From the NCBI GenBank assembly GCA_016800925.1, contig JABCPU010000768.1:1-27318 (forward strand): a DNA stretch of 27,318 bases, read 5' to 3'. The position numbers and the translations under genes are program-made. The stretch is from Suillus spraguei. Taxonomy: Eukaryota; Basidiomycota; Agaricomycetes; Boletales; Suillaceae. Below the pieces are notes generated by a model. The model had not been told where the DNA came from. It made no database searches and saw only the letters and a program-made list of their open reading frames with translations. Of this stretch, positions 9,440 to 18,654 are shown piece by piece. Position 1 is the stretch's first letter. Each line of letters opens with the position of its first letter.

Positions 9440-11031
9440 TCATCGAGCTAACTTCTGTGTGGTACAGAAGTACAGAAGGTTTTTGTGATCAGTGAAGATA
9501 AGGACAGTATGGGTGCTCCCTTCAAGATAGTAATGCCATTCGTTTAATGCGTGGATAACTGCAAGTAACTCCCAATTGAAAATTTGGTAGTTGCGCTCCG
9601 CTGGGTTTAACAACTGGGACAAGTAGGTGCATGGGTGATAAATGCCGTTTTCGTGAGTTTGCAATAGGACACCTCCAGTTGCTACAAGAGAAGCATCGGT
9701 TGCGACTGCAAATTGCCTGGATGGATCAGGATTGCGAAGTACTGGTTGTTTGACAAAATGTTCTTTTAGATCTTGGAAGGTATCCTGACATTGAGTTGTC
9801 CAAAGGAAGGGAGTATCCTTCTTTGTTAGATCGATAAGGGGTTGTGCAATATCAGAGTAGTGGGAAATGAATGTGCAGTAGAAGTTGCAGAAGCCAAGGA
9901 ATGACTGAACATCTCTTACTGATTTCGGAATTGGCCATTCGGCAATTCCCTTGATTTTTGCGGTGTCCATAGCAACTTGTCTGGGACGGATTATCATTCC
10001 GAGGTATTCCACTTCTTCTGCATCGAAGGTACATTTTTCCGGTTTCAGGAATAAGTGTTTGTTTTGTATTTTCATCAAAACTCGTCTGGTCCATTCACGG
10101 TGTTCTGCCATTGTCGTGGAGAAAATCAGGATATCATCCATGTAAATATCCATCCATCCTTCATTGATTTCTTGCTGGAAGGTATGATTCATATATACTT
10201 GGAAAGTTGCCGGGGAATTGCAAAGGCCGAAGAACATGATGTTTGGTTCAAAGAGGCCAAATTCCGTAGTGAATTCCAGGGATCTTCGGGATGGATGCGA
10301 ATATTGTTGTAACTGGACCGAATAACCATTTTCATAAAGAATTGTGCGTTGTGAAGGCGTGCGACAAGAGAAATGGGAAGTGGAAGTGGGTAAGTGTTCT
10401 TGACTGTCCAATCATTGATGTAGCGATAATCTTGACAGGGACGCAATTCTCCACTCTTCTTTCCTACAAAGAAGAAGCCACTGGCTTGAGGTGATTTCGA
10501 TTCTGAGATAAAACCTTTCGCAACATTTTCGTCGATAAATTTTTTAATGGCAGCGCGTTCTTTTTCTGACAACGGATAAACCTTAGACGTACAAGGGATA
10601 AAACCGGGTTTGGTATCAATACAATGATTGATGCCAGGGCGTTCGGGGGGTAGTTTGTTCAGACCATCTTTAGCAAAGACGTCCGCAAAGTCGTGCAAGT
10701 ATTCCGGGACTAATTCTTCGAAGGATTTTTTTTTCTTTTCCTTCTCATCCGTGGCGAATTCTTGGGCTTTATTACTGTATTTTGGGGGAGGAAGGGAAAT
10801 TGTGGAATAGTTAGGGAGTTGTTCAAGTCGGGAAGTTCCATCACATGTGAGGGGTGTATCCATGGATGCTTCTTTGATGATTCTCATGCTAATTCCATCG
10901 GTGTCATACTCCACAAGGAACTCCCCATCTCCAAGTTCATAAGAAGAAATTTTGCGTACTTCTGGTGCATGCCAAACATCCTGCATCATGTTGAATTGTT
11001 CATCGTCTTCGGTAGGTATCATGGGCATCAT
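9440..11031 (-). pseudogene. Gypsy copy A: reverse transcriptase and RNase H, one frameshift
   Basis: The upstream part (11031 to about 10275) holds the linker before RT and the RT fingers (LADVFAKDGLNKLPP-like segment, ELRPCQDYRYINDWTVKN). The downstream part (about 10275 to 9440) continues in another frame with FGLCNSPATFQ, the catalytic YMDDILIFS (codons at 10133-10144) and the RNase H core. RNase H acidic positions are visible in VATDASL, NWELLAV (usually DRELLAV) and FTDHKNL. Near 10275 about 7 bases present in element C after the Trp codon (TGGAAAGCTGC) are missing, which explains the shift. The polymerase copies the element RNA and RNase H removes the template. Apart from this lesion the domain is rather complete. 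Confidence 0.85.
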
Positions 11032-11419
11032 GGGTTCATCCTGATCAGGAATTTCTTTGATGGAAGGGGTAAATGACTTGGGTGGTATGAAGTACTTGGT
11101 TAACTCCAGAATATTATGAGCTCGTCCTCCGAGGTTGTCATCTGGTTTCCGCTTTCCTTGTCATTGTTCCTCAGCTGGTCGAGACTCTGGTTCTGACTCA
11201 TTCTTTCATTTTTCTACATGAGGAATAGGTGATGGGGGGTGCTGTGGTATTTTTACTCGTGGCAAAGTTTCGTTGATTATGATCAGGGATGTTAATGGAA
11301 GGAGCAACAACAAGTTTCGGAAGTTTTGAATTTTGCCATTTCTTGGTGTGGCAAAGGAAAGCAGGTGGTAGCCCATTCTTCTTTCGATCTATATTCAAGT
11401 CTTGTTCAATTTCATCAGA

Positions 11420-11778
11420 CTTCGTTGTTCATGGGAGAATGAGTGTTTTGGTGGCCCAATCTATACTTGGGTTCATGGCGCATAACCACGGGATTCCCAG
11501 AAGAATTTGATCTCTTCGTCCAAGTTTAGTGATATTGAACTTTCCATACATAGTTCATTCATCAATCTTTACCACAAGGAGGCAGTAAATGCGTGATCGG
11601 CCCCCCTTTGATAAGAGTTCCATCCGCTGTAGTAACTTGAAATGGCTTTTCAAGTTTTCATCATGTGATTTGATGGACTTTCACAAACTCCTTGGAGATG
11701 AACGTTCCTGCCATGCCAGAGTCAATAACAGCGGTAGTGTCGACGGATTTTAAGCAATGCGAAGTTCTTTTCTTTCAC
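11420..11778 (-). pseudogene. Gypsy copy A: aspartic protease, nonsense-broken
   Basis: The retropepsin core VIDSGMAGTFIS is clear, followed by TTADGTLIKGGPIT and, in a shifted frame, GKFNITKLGRRDQILLGIPW. Two adjacent stops TGA TGA stand where element C has CGA CGA (QIT-RR-KL). A third TGA replaces the CGA of DERTMYG. There is also a small frame change near 11590. All three nonsense codons are explained by C-to-T at CpG. Between 11032 and 11420 the linker to RT is open only in short pieces. Confidence 0.75.
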
Positions 11779-11822
11779 CTACAGCATGTACAAGTCTTAG
11801 TAATACATTGGGAGAAACATAC
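11779..11822 (-). other. Candidate 44-nt intron at gag-pol junction, copy A
   Basis: On the minus strand the stretch begins GTATGT, has TACTAAGAC as a branch-point-like motif about 16 nt before its end, and ends CTGTAG. The same 44 nt are conserved in element C at 20172-20215 with a few substitutions. In copy A, gag ends one base before it at a TGA that is CGA in C. Whether it is spliced is unknown. Confidence 0.45.
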
Positions 11823-11823
11823 A

Positions 11824-12693
11824 TCAAGTCTTTGTTTCTCCAAGGTAAAAATCCTCTACAATTTGTCTCACTGTTTCATCTTCTTTGTCTTGAACTTCCT
11901 TGACTTCTGTTTGATGGAGTGGAGTCTTCTTCTTCCTATCAGGGGAATTACCAATATGGTGTCCCGTCTTCTTGCATCCAAAGCATTGACCCTTTTTCAT
12001 GCATTCAGATCTTTCCATATCCGAGATTCGGTCCATGACCATCGCGTTTGAATCGCAGCTAGGTGTGTAATGCACGTTCCCATAGTTCTTCTTCTTCTGC
12101 GGAGCATGACATGCTTGTAATGCCAGAAGGCGTTGGTGAGAGTTATTGATAGTGATGCATTGTGATACAACATTGCGGAATACATCAGGGATGTCGCCTG
12201 GTGCGAATAATTTGGTTAGGATGCCTAAGTTAAGACCATCTTGGAAGAATTGGATCTTCATTGCGTTGTTGGTAATATGGGCCTTGGCTGCAAGCACCTC
12301 AAAGTCAGCGATATAGGTTTGGAGGTCACCGCTTCCTTGTTTGAGATCCCTGAGCTTTGTTAATACTGTCCCAATGGAATCTACTGGTTGGAAAGCTTCA
12401 TTGAAACTTTCCATAAAATCTTTCATCGTGCCATAACCAACTTTCAGTCCGGCAGTATCAGTAGATTGAGCATGAGCGAGAAATTGTTCCTTCCAAGATT
12501 TGGCATTCTTCTCGGTCATGAAGGATGTAATGAAAATGATCTTCTGCTTGTCGGTAGTGTAGAACTTTTCATTGATGTCGAAGTAAGAGTTGCACGATAG
12601 AATGAATTCCAAGGAGTTGTCATGATCTCCGTCAAAAGCAGTTGGAAAACCTATTTTATATTCAAAATCTTTGGTGGTAGCTGTGGTAGTCAT
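11824..12693 (-). CDS. gag: Gypsy copy A Gag, 289 aa, intact frame with altered zinc knuckle
   Basis: A single open frame encodes a Gag capsid-nucleocapsid precursor. The N-terminal part is helical capsid, with EFILSCNSYFDINEK, KSWKEQFLAHAQ and DLQTYIADFEVLAAKAHI. It ends in one CCHC-type knuckle near residue 240: CFGCKKTGHHIGNS, where the last Cys is Ser; element C retains Cys at this place. A basic PDRKKK stretch and an acidic tail follow. The start ATG is the first in the frame and is preceded by a leader that aligns to that of C. C has 256 codons before a premature TGA, and beyond it aligns to this tail. Loss of the fourth zinc ligand suggests a non-functional nucleocapsid even though the frame is open. 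Confidence 0.85.
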   Translation of the reverse strand: MTTTATTKDFEYKIGFPTAFDGDHDNSLEFILSCNSYFDINEKFYTTDKQKIIFITSFMTEKNAKSWKEQFLAHAQSTDTAGLKVGYGTMKDFMESFNEAFQPVDSIGTVLTKLRDLKQGSGDLQTYIADFEVLAAKAHITNNAMKIQFFQDGLNLGILTKLFAPGDIPDVFRNVVSQCITINNSHQRLLALQACHAPQKKKNYGNVHYTPSCDSNAMVMDRISDMERSECMKKGQCFGCKKTGHHIGNSPDRKKKTPLHQTEVKEVQDKEDETVRQIVEDFYLGETKT

Positions 12694-12800
12694 GATGACG
12701 AATCGTCTGGTGAGTTGTACTTTCTTGGTGCCTACATGCGCGGTCTTGCTGTCTGTTAGGGCTTTGGTTCAGGGTGGGGTTGAAGACTGGGTAGCCAATG
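12694..12800 (-). other. Copy A 5' leader remnant
   Basis: Upstream of gag, sequence aligns to the leader of C (CCCTAACAGACAGCAAGAC and CCCAGTCTTCAACCC) but lacks about 60 bases, including the 16-bp palindrome seen in C. Similarity ends near 12800 and no LTR follows. Confidence 0.6.
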
Positions 12801-13320
12801 ATTGCTATCTGCAACATCGAGTGTGTCACTTGTAAGGCCAGATACATGCAACACACCATGTGAAACACCAACACTGATGTCAGCTTTCTGCGGTCTTCGT
12901 CCTGCATGTTGATCCATATGATGGTATAATTCGTGTTCAATCATTACACATTTCAGGCATTTCTGGATAAGTTGGCTCTCTGCCCGACGCTCCGAGCATT
13001 GAGCACTGATGAGGCGAACAGTGAGATCACTATCGCGAGTGGTCTCCCAGAATGGGGGAATACAGAAAATATCCATCTAGTTTGGTGATTAGTCACATTT
13101 CATGATATTTAATGATGCCACCTACAGATGATGGCTCTTGCAATACTGTTTCAGAGTATGCATCCTGAGGTTGTTGTGGGACGCTGCCATGCCAGGCCGC
13201 ACAGTGATCCAAGAAATTATCTCTTTGTTTGTTGCAGTGAAGCTTGAGAGTATGTGAGTTGGCCTGATGGCAATCAGGGATGAGAGTGCCAGCAAGAGTG
13301 GGCTTCATAGTGGAGGACAT
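12790..13320 (-). pseudogene. Unrecognised two-exon gene fragment fused to copy A
   Basis: On the minus strand exon 1 (13320-13126, 65 codons from ATG) joins exon 2 (from 13076) across a 49-nt intron 13125-13077. The intron has a GTAGGT donor, GACTAATCAC branch point and TAG acceptor. Both exons are open and the junction is phase 0, which supports real splicing. Exon 1 contains DCHQANSHTLKLHCNKQ. Exon 2 contains MDIFCIPPFWETTRDSDLTV, a CLKC pair, HELYHHMDQH and SVGVSHGVLHVSGLTS. I do not recognise a family. Near 12800 the exon runs directly into the leader of gypsy copy A, so the gene is cut there. It could be host-derived or part of another transposon. Confidence 0.4.
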
Positions 13321-13369
13321 GGTTCAATGGAGATTTTCTATTGATTTTGGTTGACTATTGCTCTTTTAG

Positions 13370-13660
13370 TATCAATACAGTAACTTCTGGATCAAATGGA
13401 CCATTCCAAAACTCGCACACATTGACATCAACGATGACAGATACTTCAAGTTACACTGCAGAGCCTTCAAGCTTCAAGTTTCAAATGAACTAAAGGCTGT
13501 AGTCCTTCGTCAACACACTGGGTGTAGTTCTCAAATCCAGTATTCACTGACCATTATTCGCTCTCACCCGCAAATGAGGGTTTTCATTTGCGTCGACATT
13601 GAATCAACATGCATATTTCACGCCTGTATTCACCGTCTTGATCTGACGATTATTTGTTAG
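13370..13660 (+). other. Open frame without ATG, possible exon
   Basis: Between TAG at 13367-13369 and TAG at 13658-13660, 96 codons are open. The reading includes WTIPKLAHIDINDDRYFKLH, CRAFKLQVSNELKAVVLRQH and MRVFICVDIESTC. An acceptor-like CAATACAG ends at 13380, so it could be an internal exon. No family recognised. It is divergent to the gene fragment at 12790-13320. Confidence 0.3.
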
Positions 13661-14162
13661 ATGCGGCCTCTCTGGCCCAACTTCGGCTTGGAAACTTTCA
13701 TTTCTGCTGATGTTGAATATGACACCGCTGATCTTCAGAGCAACAGCTTTGGGATATCCAGTCATTTTCTCTTACTTGGTATTGATTAAGTGGATAGGTC
13801 ATTTCCTCAAGGTGGCTCACATCTTACCTTTGGAAGCAAGTGCATCGGCTGTGGATGCAGAGAATTTTTACGAGTCTGTATATACAGTAGGTCATATTCT
13901 GAGTCTGTCCAAGTACCACTAAATTCGTTTACAGGATATGCGCCAGCAAGTAGATCTAACAGTAAGTGCCTTTATTGAGAATTCAGATGGGCTCATTGAT
14001 CACCGCTTACATTTCACTAGCCATTCACCATCCCAAACAGCTGGAAGCAACTCTGGGTATATATGTATATATGGACAACAACCTCATTACAAGGCCTGTA
14101 ATTCAAGTGCATATGCAGTATATTGCACCGAGGATGAGCTATTGACTTTTTGACAGAAAGAT
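13661..14162 (+). other. Weak coding traces only
   Basis: Short overlapping frames (13710-13922, 13790-13978, 13938-14153) compete without a clear winner. A stretch TATATATGTATATATGG near 14059 and a TTTTTGACAG acceptor-like end at about 14158 suggest that the last 100 bases may be an intron leading into the next gene. Nothing here can be named. Confidence 0.3.
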
Positions 14163-15585
14163 GTGGAGCCAGCACACAACTTTGCCCTCATTGATCATCA
14201 TTCCTCCATCAATGGCTCTCAGTACAGTGACATTCCAAGCCAGATTGACACTGGGTTTGATGGAACATTTTTGGATGATGACTTTTTGTCTGCGATCAGT
14301 TCATTCAAGGGGAATGGACATCTGCAGATACATCAATGTATGGGGTTGGATTCCCAACGTCTACTACAGGAAATTGCATGCTCCCTTCAGCCTCTTCCAC
14401 AGTGAACATGGAGTTACCCACTCCAGTTCCTGTAAGGACTGAGGCAGAATATAATGTAATGCCTCCTGATGTGTTGACTTTCCTTCTAGCACCAACTACT
14501 GATATTGCTTTGGCGAGCAGCGCTGTGCCAACCTTGCAATATGAATATGTAATGTGCGATCCAGATGACTTCGCAAGAGGTATCAGTTACACCAATGAGA
14601 GCCTCCAAAGTACCTTCCCTAAGGCTTCTGCATGCATCCGTGATGCCAGTATCCTCGCTAAGCAGTGGTTAACTATCAATGGGTCACAACAAAATTCATT
14701 CTGCACAGGTTTCATAAATTTCATTGTCGAAATGGTAACAGTCGCAAAACATGCTGGCCATTCAGTCGAACAAGGTAGGAATAAACAAGAGTAGTATTTA
14801 TCTTAATTTTATTACCTTTGACAGGCATCAAGTGTCAGGTTACTAACAAGACCATCGCCTTAGATATGGTGTGTAAACAAATTGTTGATATCATATGTTT
14901 TGGCCCTATTGGAGTTGCACTGACATGGCTAATGCACACCTACAGGTTCATAACGAAAGATACAAATCCATGAAGTTCCTAAAGGAAAACTGCTTTACTT
15001 TTGCTGAGGATCTATGGAAGAAGGCTCTGGGTGGCTATTGTTTGGGTGACTACCATGACGGGACAGTCGGACCATATATCAATCAGCTTACCGGTGTGAC
15101 AGCTTGGGATGACAAGGTGACAAACCTTAGCTTTGCCTGCTCTTCTGGGGTATGAATTTCGCTTGAAATCATATGATTGCGATATTAATTTGTATCCTAC
15201 AGAAATATTATCGTTGGATGTCAATCCTGGTAATCCTGACACTTCGTATTTTGCAGCCACTCAGGTCTCAACACCGCTCACTATTAGATCTGTTCCCTGC
15301 CCAATACGAGAAGCTCCCAGAGCATCTGATCGCCAGTGCATGCAGGATGGTGCGTGACATTTGCAACTTGAAAGCCAGCTCTTATCCTGTCTACAGTACA
15401 CCATTTTCTTCAGGCATCAACTTCCTGGATACCCAACACATGCCAAAATTTCATCCGAAGCATTCGAGAGGGAGGCAGCCCATCACCTGGAGCTCCTAAG
15501 GTCTATCCGCCGGAACACGGACAATGAGGCCCATAGGCTGAATAATGCACTGCACCTGGTCAACCAACAATGTGGCCCTGGCTAA
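14163..15585 (+). pseudogene. Unrecognised multi-exon protein gene, partly broken
   Basis: The first part reads FALIDHHSSINGSQYSDI and TGFDGTFLDDDFLSAISSFK. Near 14390 the frame shifts to MELPTPVPVRTEAEYNVMPP and a helical segment with FPKASACIRDASILAKQWL. An intron 14775-14824 (GTAGGA to TTGACAG, 50 nt, phase 1) leads to IKCQVTNKTIALDMVCKQIV. A one-base shift near 14945 leads to VHNERYKSMKFLKENCFTFA, with GPYINQLTGVTAWDDKV. A second intron 15150-15202 (GTATGA to CCTACAG, 53 nt, phase 0) leads to LLDLFPAQYEKLPEHLIASA. A last shift near 15440 gives AFEREAAHHLELLRSIRRN and a stop near 15585. The intron phases agree with open frames, so a real gene is likely, but at least three frame breaks suggest decay. 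I thought of the basidiomycete DUF6532 group but cannot support it. Confidence 0.4.
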
Positions 15586-15955
15586 GAGCAGATAAACTTT
15601 GATCACATCATTGTCAAATAGTCATTTTTGATGTCGCTTGTTGCTATACATGTACTACCACAATTCAACCAATCTCAGGCTGCTTCATTGACCGTCGTTC
15701 CTCCCTCCATTGATGCTATCTAAGAGTTCGGCCCATCCGAGTCTGTTACAACCAAGCCTCCGACAGTGTCAGTTGCTGTATAATAGACTCGCGACCAGTG
15801 TAAAGATACAATCTAGCCTGGGCTGTAGATGAACCATGGCCTAAACTAGTATGCGAGTCTTGCGCTCTGTCTAGTCTGCTTCACTTGCAAAGCAAGAGCA
15901 TTCAACCCTAAAGGGAATGCTAAGTTAATATAGTTCAATAATGCCTAACCAGTGG
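15586..15955. other. No gene recognised
   Basis: Base composition is mixed and no open frame of useful length or repeat is visible. It separates the unrecognised plus-strand gene from the minisatellite. Confidence 0.4.
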
Positions 15956-16240
15956 TGCAAGACTGCCGTCGGAGGTAGCGAGATGCTAGCAGTGACCTCC
16001 GCTCCGTGGGAAAGTAGCGGTAAAGTAGCGGTAGAGCGCAGGAAGATAGCGGTAAAGTAGCGGTAGTGTGAGTGGTAAAACTGCGGTAGTGAGTGCGGTA
16101 AAACTGCGGTAAGGCGTGGGAAACTGGCGGTAAAACAAGCAGTGAAGCATAGCAATGAAGCGTGGGAAAGCGTAGCGCAAGCGGTGAAGCACGGGAAAGC
16201 AGTAAAGAGCGGTGGTGCATGCAGCAGTAAAACAATTCTC
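15956..16240. repeat. GCGGTAAA-type minisatellite
   Basis: Degenerate copies of GCGGTAAAGTA, GCGGTAAAACT and GTGAAGCGTGGGAAA follow one another over about 285 bp. Three minus-strand frames open through it (for example 15925-16242), but all give Leu/Pro/Thr/Cys-rich repetitive peptides of the LPRFYRYF kind and are not taken as genes. From 16241 to 16497 I see nothing recognisable. Confidence 0.65.
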
Positions 16241-16497
16241 AAGAGACAGTAACTTCGGCGAAAGACTTTATTCCATTAGAGACAGTAGTGGTGACAATTC
16301 CTAAGTACCGTGTGTACCATAGAGGGAAAAGTAAAAGTACTGGAATGTGTGAAGAGTCCTTTTTAACATGTATCATGAACGACCGGAATACATAGCGAGA
16401 ATGGTAGCGAGATAGAAATATTTAGCTAAGAGGCATGCAGTGAGCAAGCGGTGTCATGGAATGTAAGGTAAGTCTTGCTGTAGCTTGAGTAACGGCA

Positions 16498-16972
16498 TGT
16501 TACGACTGGGGTGGCATCACCAGTGACAGTGAAAAGACACTGACGGTCTGCTGGGAAGTTCTACAATGTCCAGAAGAGGACAAGGTGAAAGTACAAGGAA
16601 TGTGTTCTGAGTACGATCAAGGGTTCAACCTCAAAGACTAGTCTAAGAGGTTCTACAAGAATAGAGACTAAGACTAAGGAGTGCTTAGACTTAGAGACGA
16701 TTCAAGGCGACTTAGGTTGGAGACCTAAGCGAAGGATGTTCCAGGTAAAACACAGTAAGATTAAAGTGAAGTATTACAAGCGTAGTACAACATGCTTAAA
16801 TAGACCAATATGTGCGCACAGACCAAGAGAGACGTGAGAATGTAAACGCGTATCCAAACAAGGAAGGCAACTATAGTACAGATGCATTGAGCATATGAAT
16901 CAGAGTCATGTGACACGATATACAAGTAAAGGAAACAAAGAGAAATGAATAGGGGCACATATGACTGTAACA
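16498..16972 (-). repeat. Element B 3' LTR, 475 bp
   Basis: The ends are TGTTAC and GTAACA, the same 6-bp terminal inverted repeat as in C. Internal blocks conserved with C are the CTTTAATCTTACTG motif near the expected transcript start, the hairpin CTTAGGT/ACCTAAG and the U5 part with TCCAGAAGAGGACAAGG. It differs from the LTRs of C by many substitutions and a TATA region reading TATTTAAG at 16795-16802 on the minus strand. It is complete in length. Confidence 0.85.
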
Positions 16973-17008
16973 TTACCCCCTTTTTATAGGTAAAGTCACC
17001 GACTTTAC
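16973..17008 (-). promoter_or_regulatory. Element B polypurine tract and conserved hairpin
   Basis: Directly before the 3' LTR on the minus strand lies AAAAAGGGGGTAA, the plus-strand primer site of the element. Just upstream, 16990-17008 is a perfect inverted repeat (arms of 8 bases, GTAAAGTC and GACTTTAC, 3-base loop). It overlaps the TAA stop of the third ORF (17005-17007). The same hairpin with paired base changes occurs in C. Confidence 0.6.
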
Positions 17009-18474
17009 TTGCTCTGATTAGCGTAGTAAATCAGATTGTCGCTATATTCGTAGTCCTCATCAGCAAACGATCCACTCCTCATGTATGCGGCTTCTTCAGC
17101 ACCGGCTTGTCGTTTAGAGTCCCTTCTTTTCTTGGCTCGTATTCGTTCAGCGTCAAGCTTTTGTTCCCAAGAACGAAGTGCGTCGTAGAATCCGTCATCT
17201 TTCCAGGTTGACGTGAAGGGGGGAGTCCCGACTCATCAAGGACAATAGATGAATAGATGAGTAGGTGACCAGTATCTGCAAATCCTACACTGGTATTCCA
17301 CACAGTTCTTTTGACGATGTCCAAGTAATCCGCAGATGCGGCATTTCATGTTTTCATCAGGATTGGAGGTGGACATGCGTAAGGGCGATGGCGAAATAAT
17401 GGGTTTGGGGCTAGTGGATCTGGTGCGCTTTTTCCCCTTATTCCGTTTCATACATTTTAAGGTAAGGGCGTTGTCCCGTCTGAGCTGTGCCTGTTGGTCT
17501 GTGGTGAGAGTGCATGCTGATGTTGGGAGGTCAGGAGTGGTCCCTCGTTCAGCGACCACAAGAAGTTCGTCAGAAGATGAGGGGGAGGTTATGCCAAAGT
17601 ATTTTACTAAGACTTGCGAGACAGGATCCATCGGACCAAATGATGACAGAATGGACATGGGGGGATGAATATGAAGGTCGCGAAGTCAAGGACCAAGTGC
17701 TACTAATTCAGTGGCAGGAACTCCTAGCATTTTCGCCGCTTCACACTGCTCTTCTGTGCAGGGCTCATATAGCCATGCGGGGTGATCGTGGGATACTATA
17801 ACGGGGGCGGTGAGGTTGGTTGTTTGATAGGAGATGGGGTTCGTGGAGAAGCGAGGTCGGCTTGCGTTTGTTGCAGATCAGTAATAGCTTCTTCGACTAA
17901 GTTTCTGGCTGCTCTGGTTTCGGCGACTGATTGTTGGATGGTTTCGACAACCGCGTTGGTGAGCTGTCTGATCTCTTGGACAGCAGTATATAAGCCAGTA
18001 AAGGCATCAAGACTAGAATACATGCGCGAAGAAGAGGGTGGAGGGATAGGAAGTGGGTTCATATCTCTTTGCGGAGAGGGAGGTCGAGCAACACCTGCTC
18101 GACGTTCGGCCATGATGTGAATAGCTTCTTCAACATTGCTTTTAAAAGAACTGGGAAGCAACAGCATAGCGTAAGAATGAATGCATTTTTGTAGATGTAG
18201 AATGCACTGGCGGTATGTGATTTCTGTGATCTCGTTGATAGTGGTTTCAATGAGGGCAGCAGTGCGAATGATGTTAACGAGGAGTAAGGCGGGGAAGGCA
18301 CCTCTTTCAGTGAGGATTCTTTCAATCTCGAGAGCGTGTCCTTCGCATAGAAGGGCAGCTTCAATGTAGGAGGTGTTGTGATTTCAGTGGTAAGGGTTCC
18401 GTAGTTTTCTGCGTCGGGGTCGGAGTCATTGTTGGCAATGATGACGGGGTGATGTATGCAGTGGGGAAAGACAT
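17005..18474 (-). pseudogene. Element B third ORF (ORF3), CCHC protein, frameshifted
   Basis: This ORF begins about 55 bp after the chromodomain stop at an ATG reading MSFPTAYITP and ends at TAA 17005-17007. In order: a Ser/Thr/acidic N-terminus; helices with EAALLCEGHALEIERILTE and LLLVNIIRTAALIE; a Pro-rich turn; a coiled-coil-like stretch (LTNAVVETIQQSVAETRAAR and EEAITDLQQTQADL); a GPMDPVSQVLVKYFGI block; a basic linker; then the knuckle CRICGLLGHRQKNC (C-x2-C-x4-H-x4-C) and a second C-x2-C...H-x4-C set (CRICRYWSPTHLFIYC). The C-terminus is charged (KDDGFYDALRSWEQKL, EEAAYM). Frame breaks are near 18370, 17780, 17660 and 17240. It has the position of env but no signal peptide or membrane anchor pattern. 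The function is unknown; RNA or DNA binding is inferred from the knuckles. Confidence 0.65.
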
Positions 18475-18529
18475 TTGGAGTGGTGTTAGTTGATCAAGTG
18501 CTTGTGCAATTTGATTGACTGAAGAATAG

Positions 18530-18654
18530 TCAGAGGAAGTGTTGCTTCTTATAAGCATTCAGAATTTGAGCGGAGTTCTTCAAGTTCTTTTCTGGGAGCC
18601 ATTCATTATCTCCTGATGAGTATCCTTTCCAGGAAACGAGATAGTGTTGACGAA
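18530..18654 (-). pseudogene. Element B chromodomain, C-terminal half
   Basis: The minus strand reads QHYLVSWKGYSSGDNEWLPE then KNLKNSAQILNAYKKQHFL and a stop at 18530-18532. This is the second and third strand and helix of a chromodomain, with aromatic W and E-W positions kept. Upstream the frame enters the LTR of C at 18655, so the open frame from 18757 is a chimera of LTR and chromodomain and not a gene. Confidence 0.8.
18650..18654 (+). repeat. Target site duplication of C, left copy (ACGAA)
   Basis: ACGAA directly precedes the TGTTAC start of the 5' LTR of C, and the same five bases directly follow the TTAACA end of its 3' LTR at 26157-26161. Five bases is the usual duplication for Ty3/gypsy integration. 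On the minus strand the site is TTCGT inside chromodomain codons of B. Confidence 0.9.

Larger units (their letters stand above)
8885..12800 (-). mobile_element. Ty3/gypsy chromovirus copy A, truncated at both ends
   Basis: The minus strand carries leader, gag, protease, RT, RNase H and integrase zinc-finger in the normal order, closely related to element C. Similarity to C stops upstream inside the leader at about 12800, before any LTR, and downstream at about 8885, just after the integrase HHCC region. Integrase core, chromodomain, third ORF and both LTRs are missing. The downstream break lies about 10 bp from the outer arm of the fold-back-like block. Several CGA codons of C are TGA here. 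Confidence 0.85.
16498..18654 (-). mobile_element. Gypsy element B, 3' part (interrupted by C)
   Basis: Reading minus: chromodomain C-terminal half, third ORF, hairpin and polypurine tract, then the 3' LTR ending at 16498. The remainder of B lies on the other side of element C, at 26157 and beyond, on the same strand. Five bases next to the LTR end (16493-16497, CGGCA) are the candidate target duplication of B, but its partner lies outside the window. Confidence 0.85.

Noticed and set aside
9951..11076. Plus-strand frames of 60-104 codons over copy A pol
   Set aside because: They are antisense shadows of the RT and protease frames on the minus strand.
13710..13922. Possible integrase-like stretch (IGHFLKVAHILPLEASASAV)
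   Set aside because: Weak resemblance to the gypsy integrase segment with HF.PL, but no catalytic motif or neighbouring pol domain; left unnamed.
15925..16242. 105-codon minus frame and two overlapping ones
   Set aside because: Low-complexity translation of the GCGGTAAA minisatellite in all three frames.
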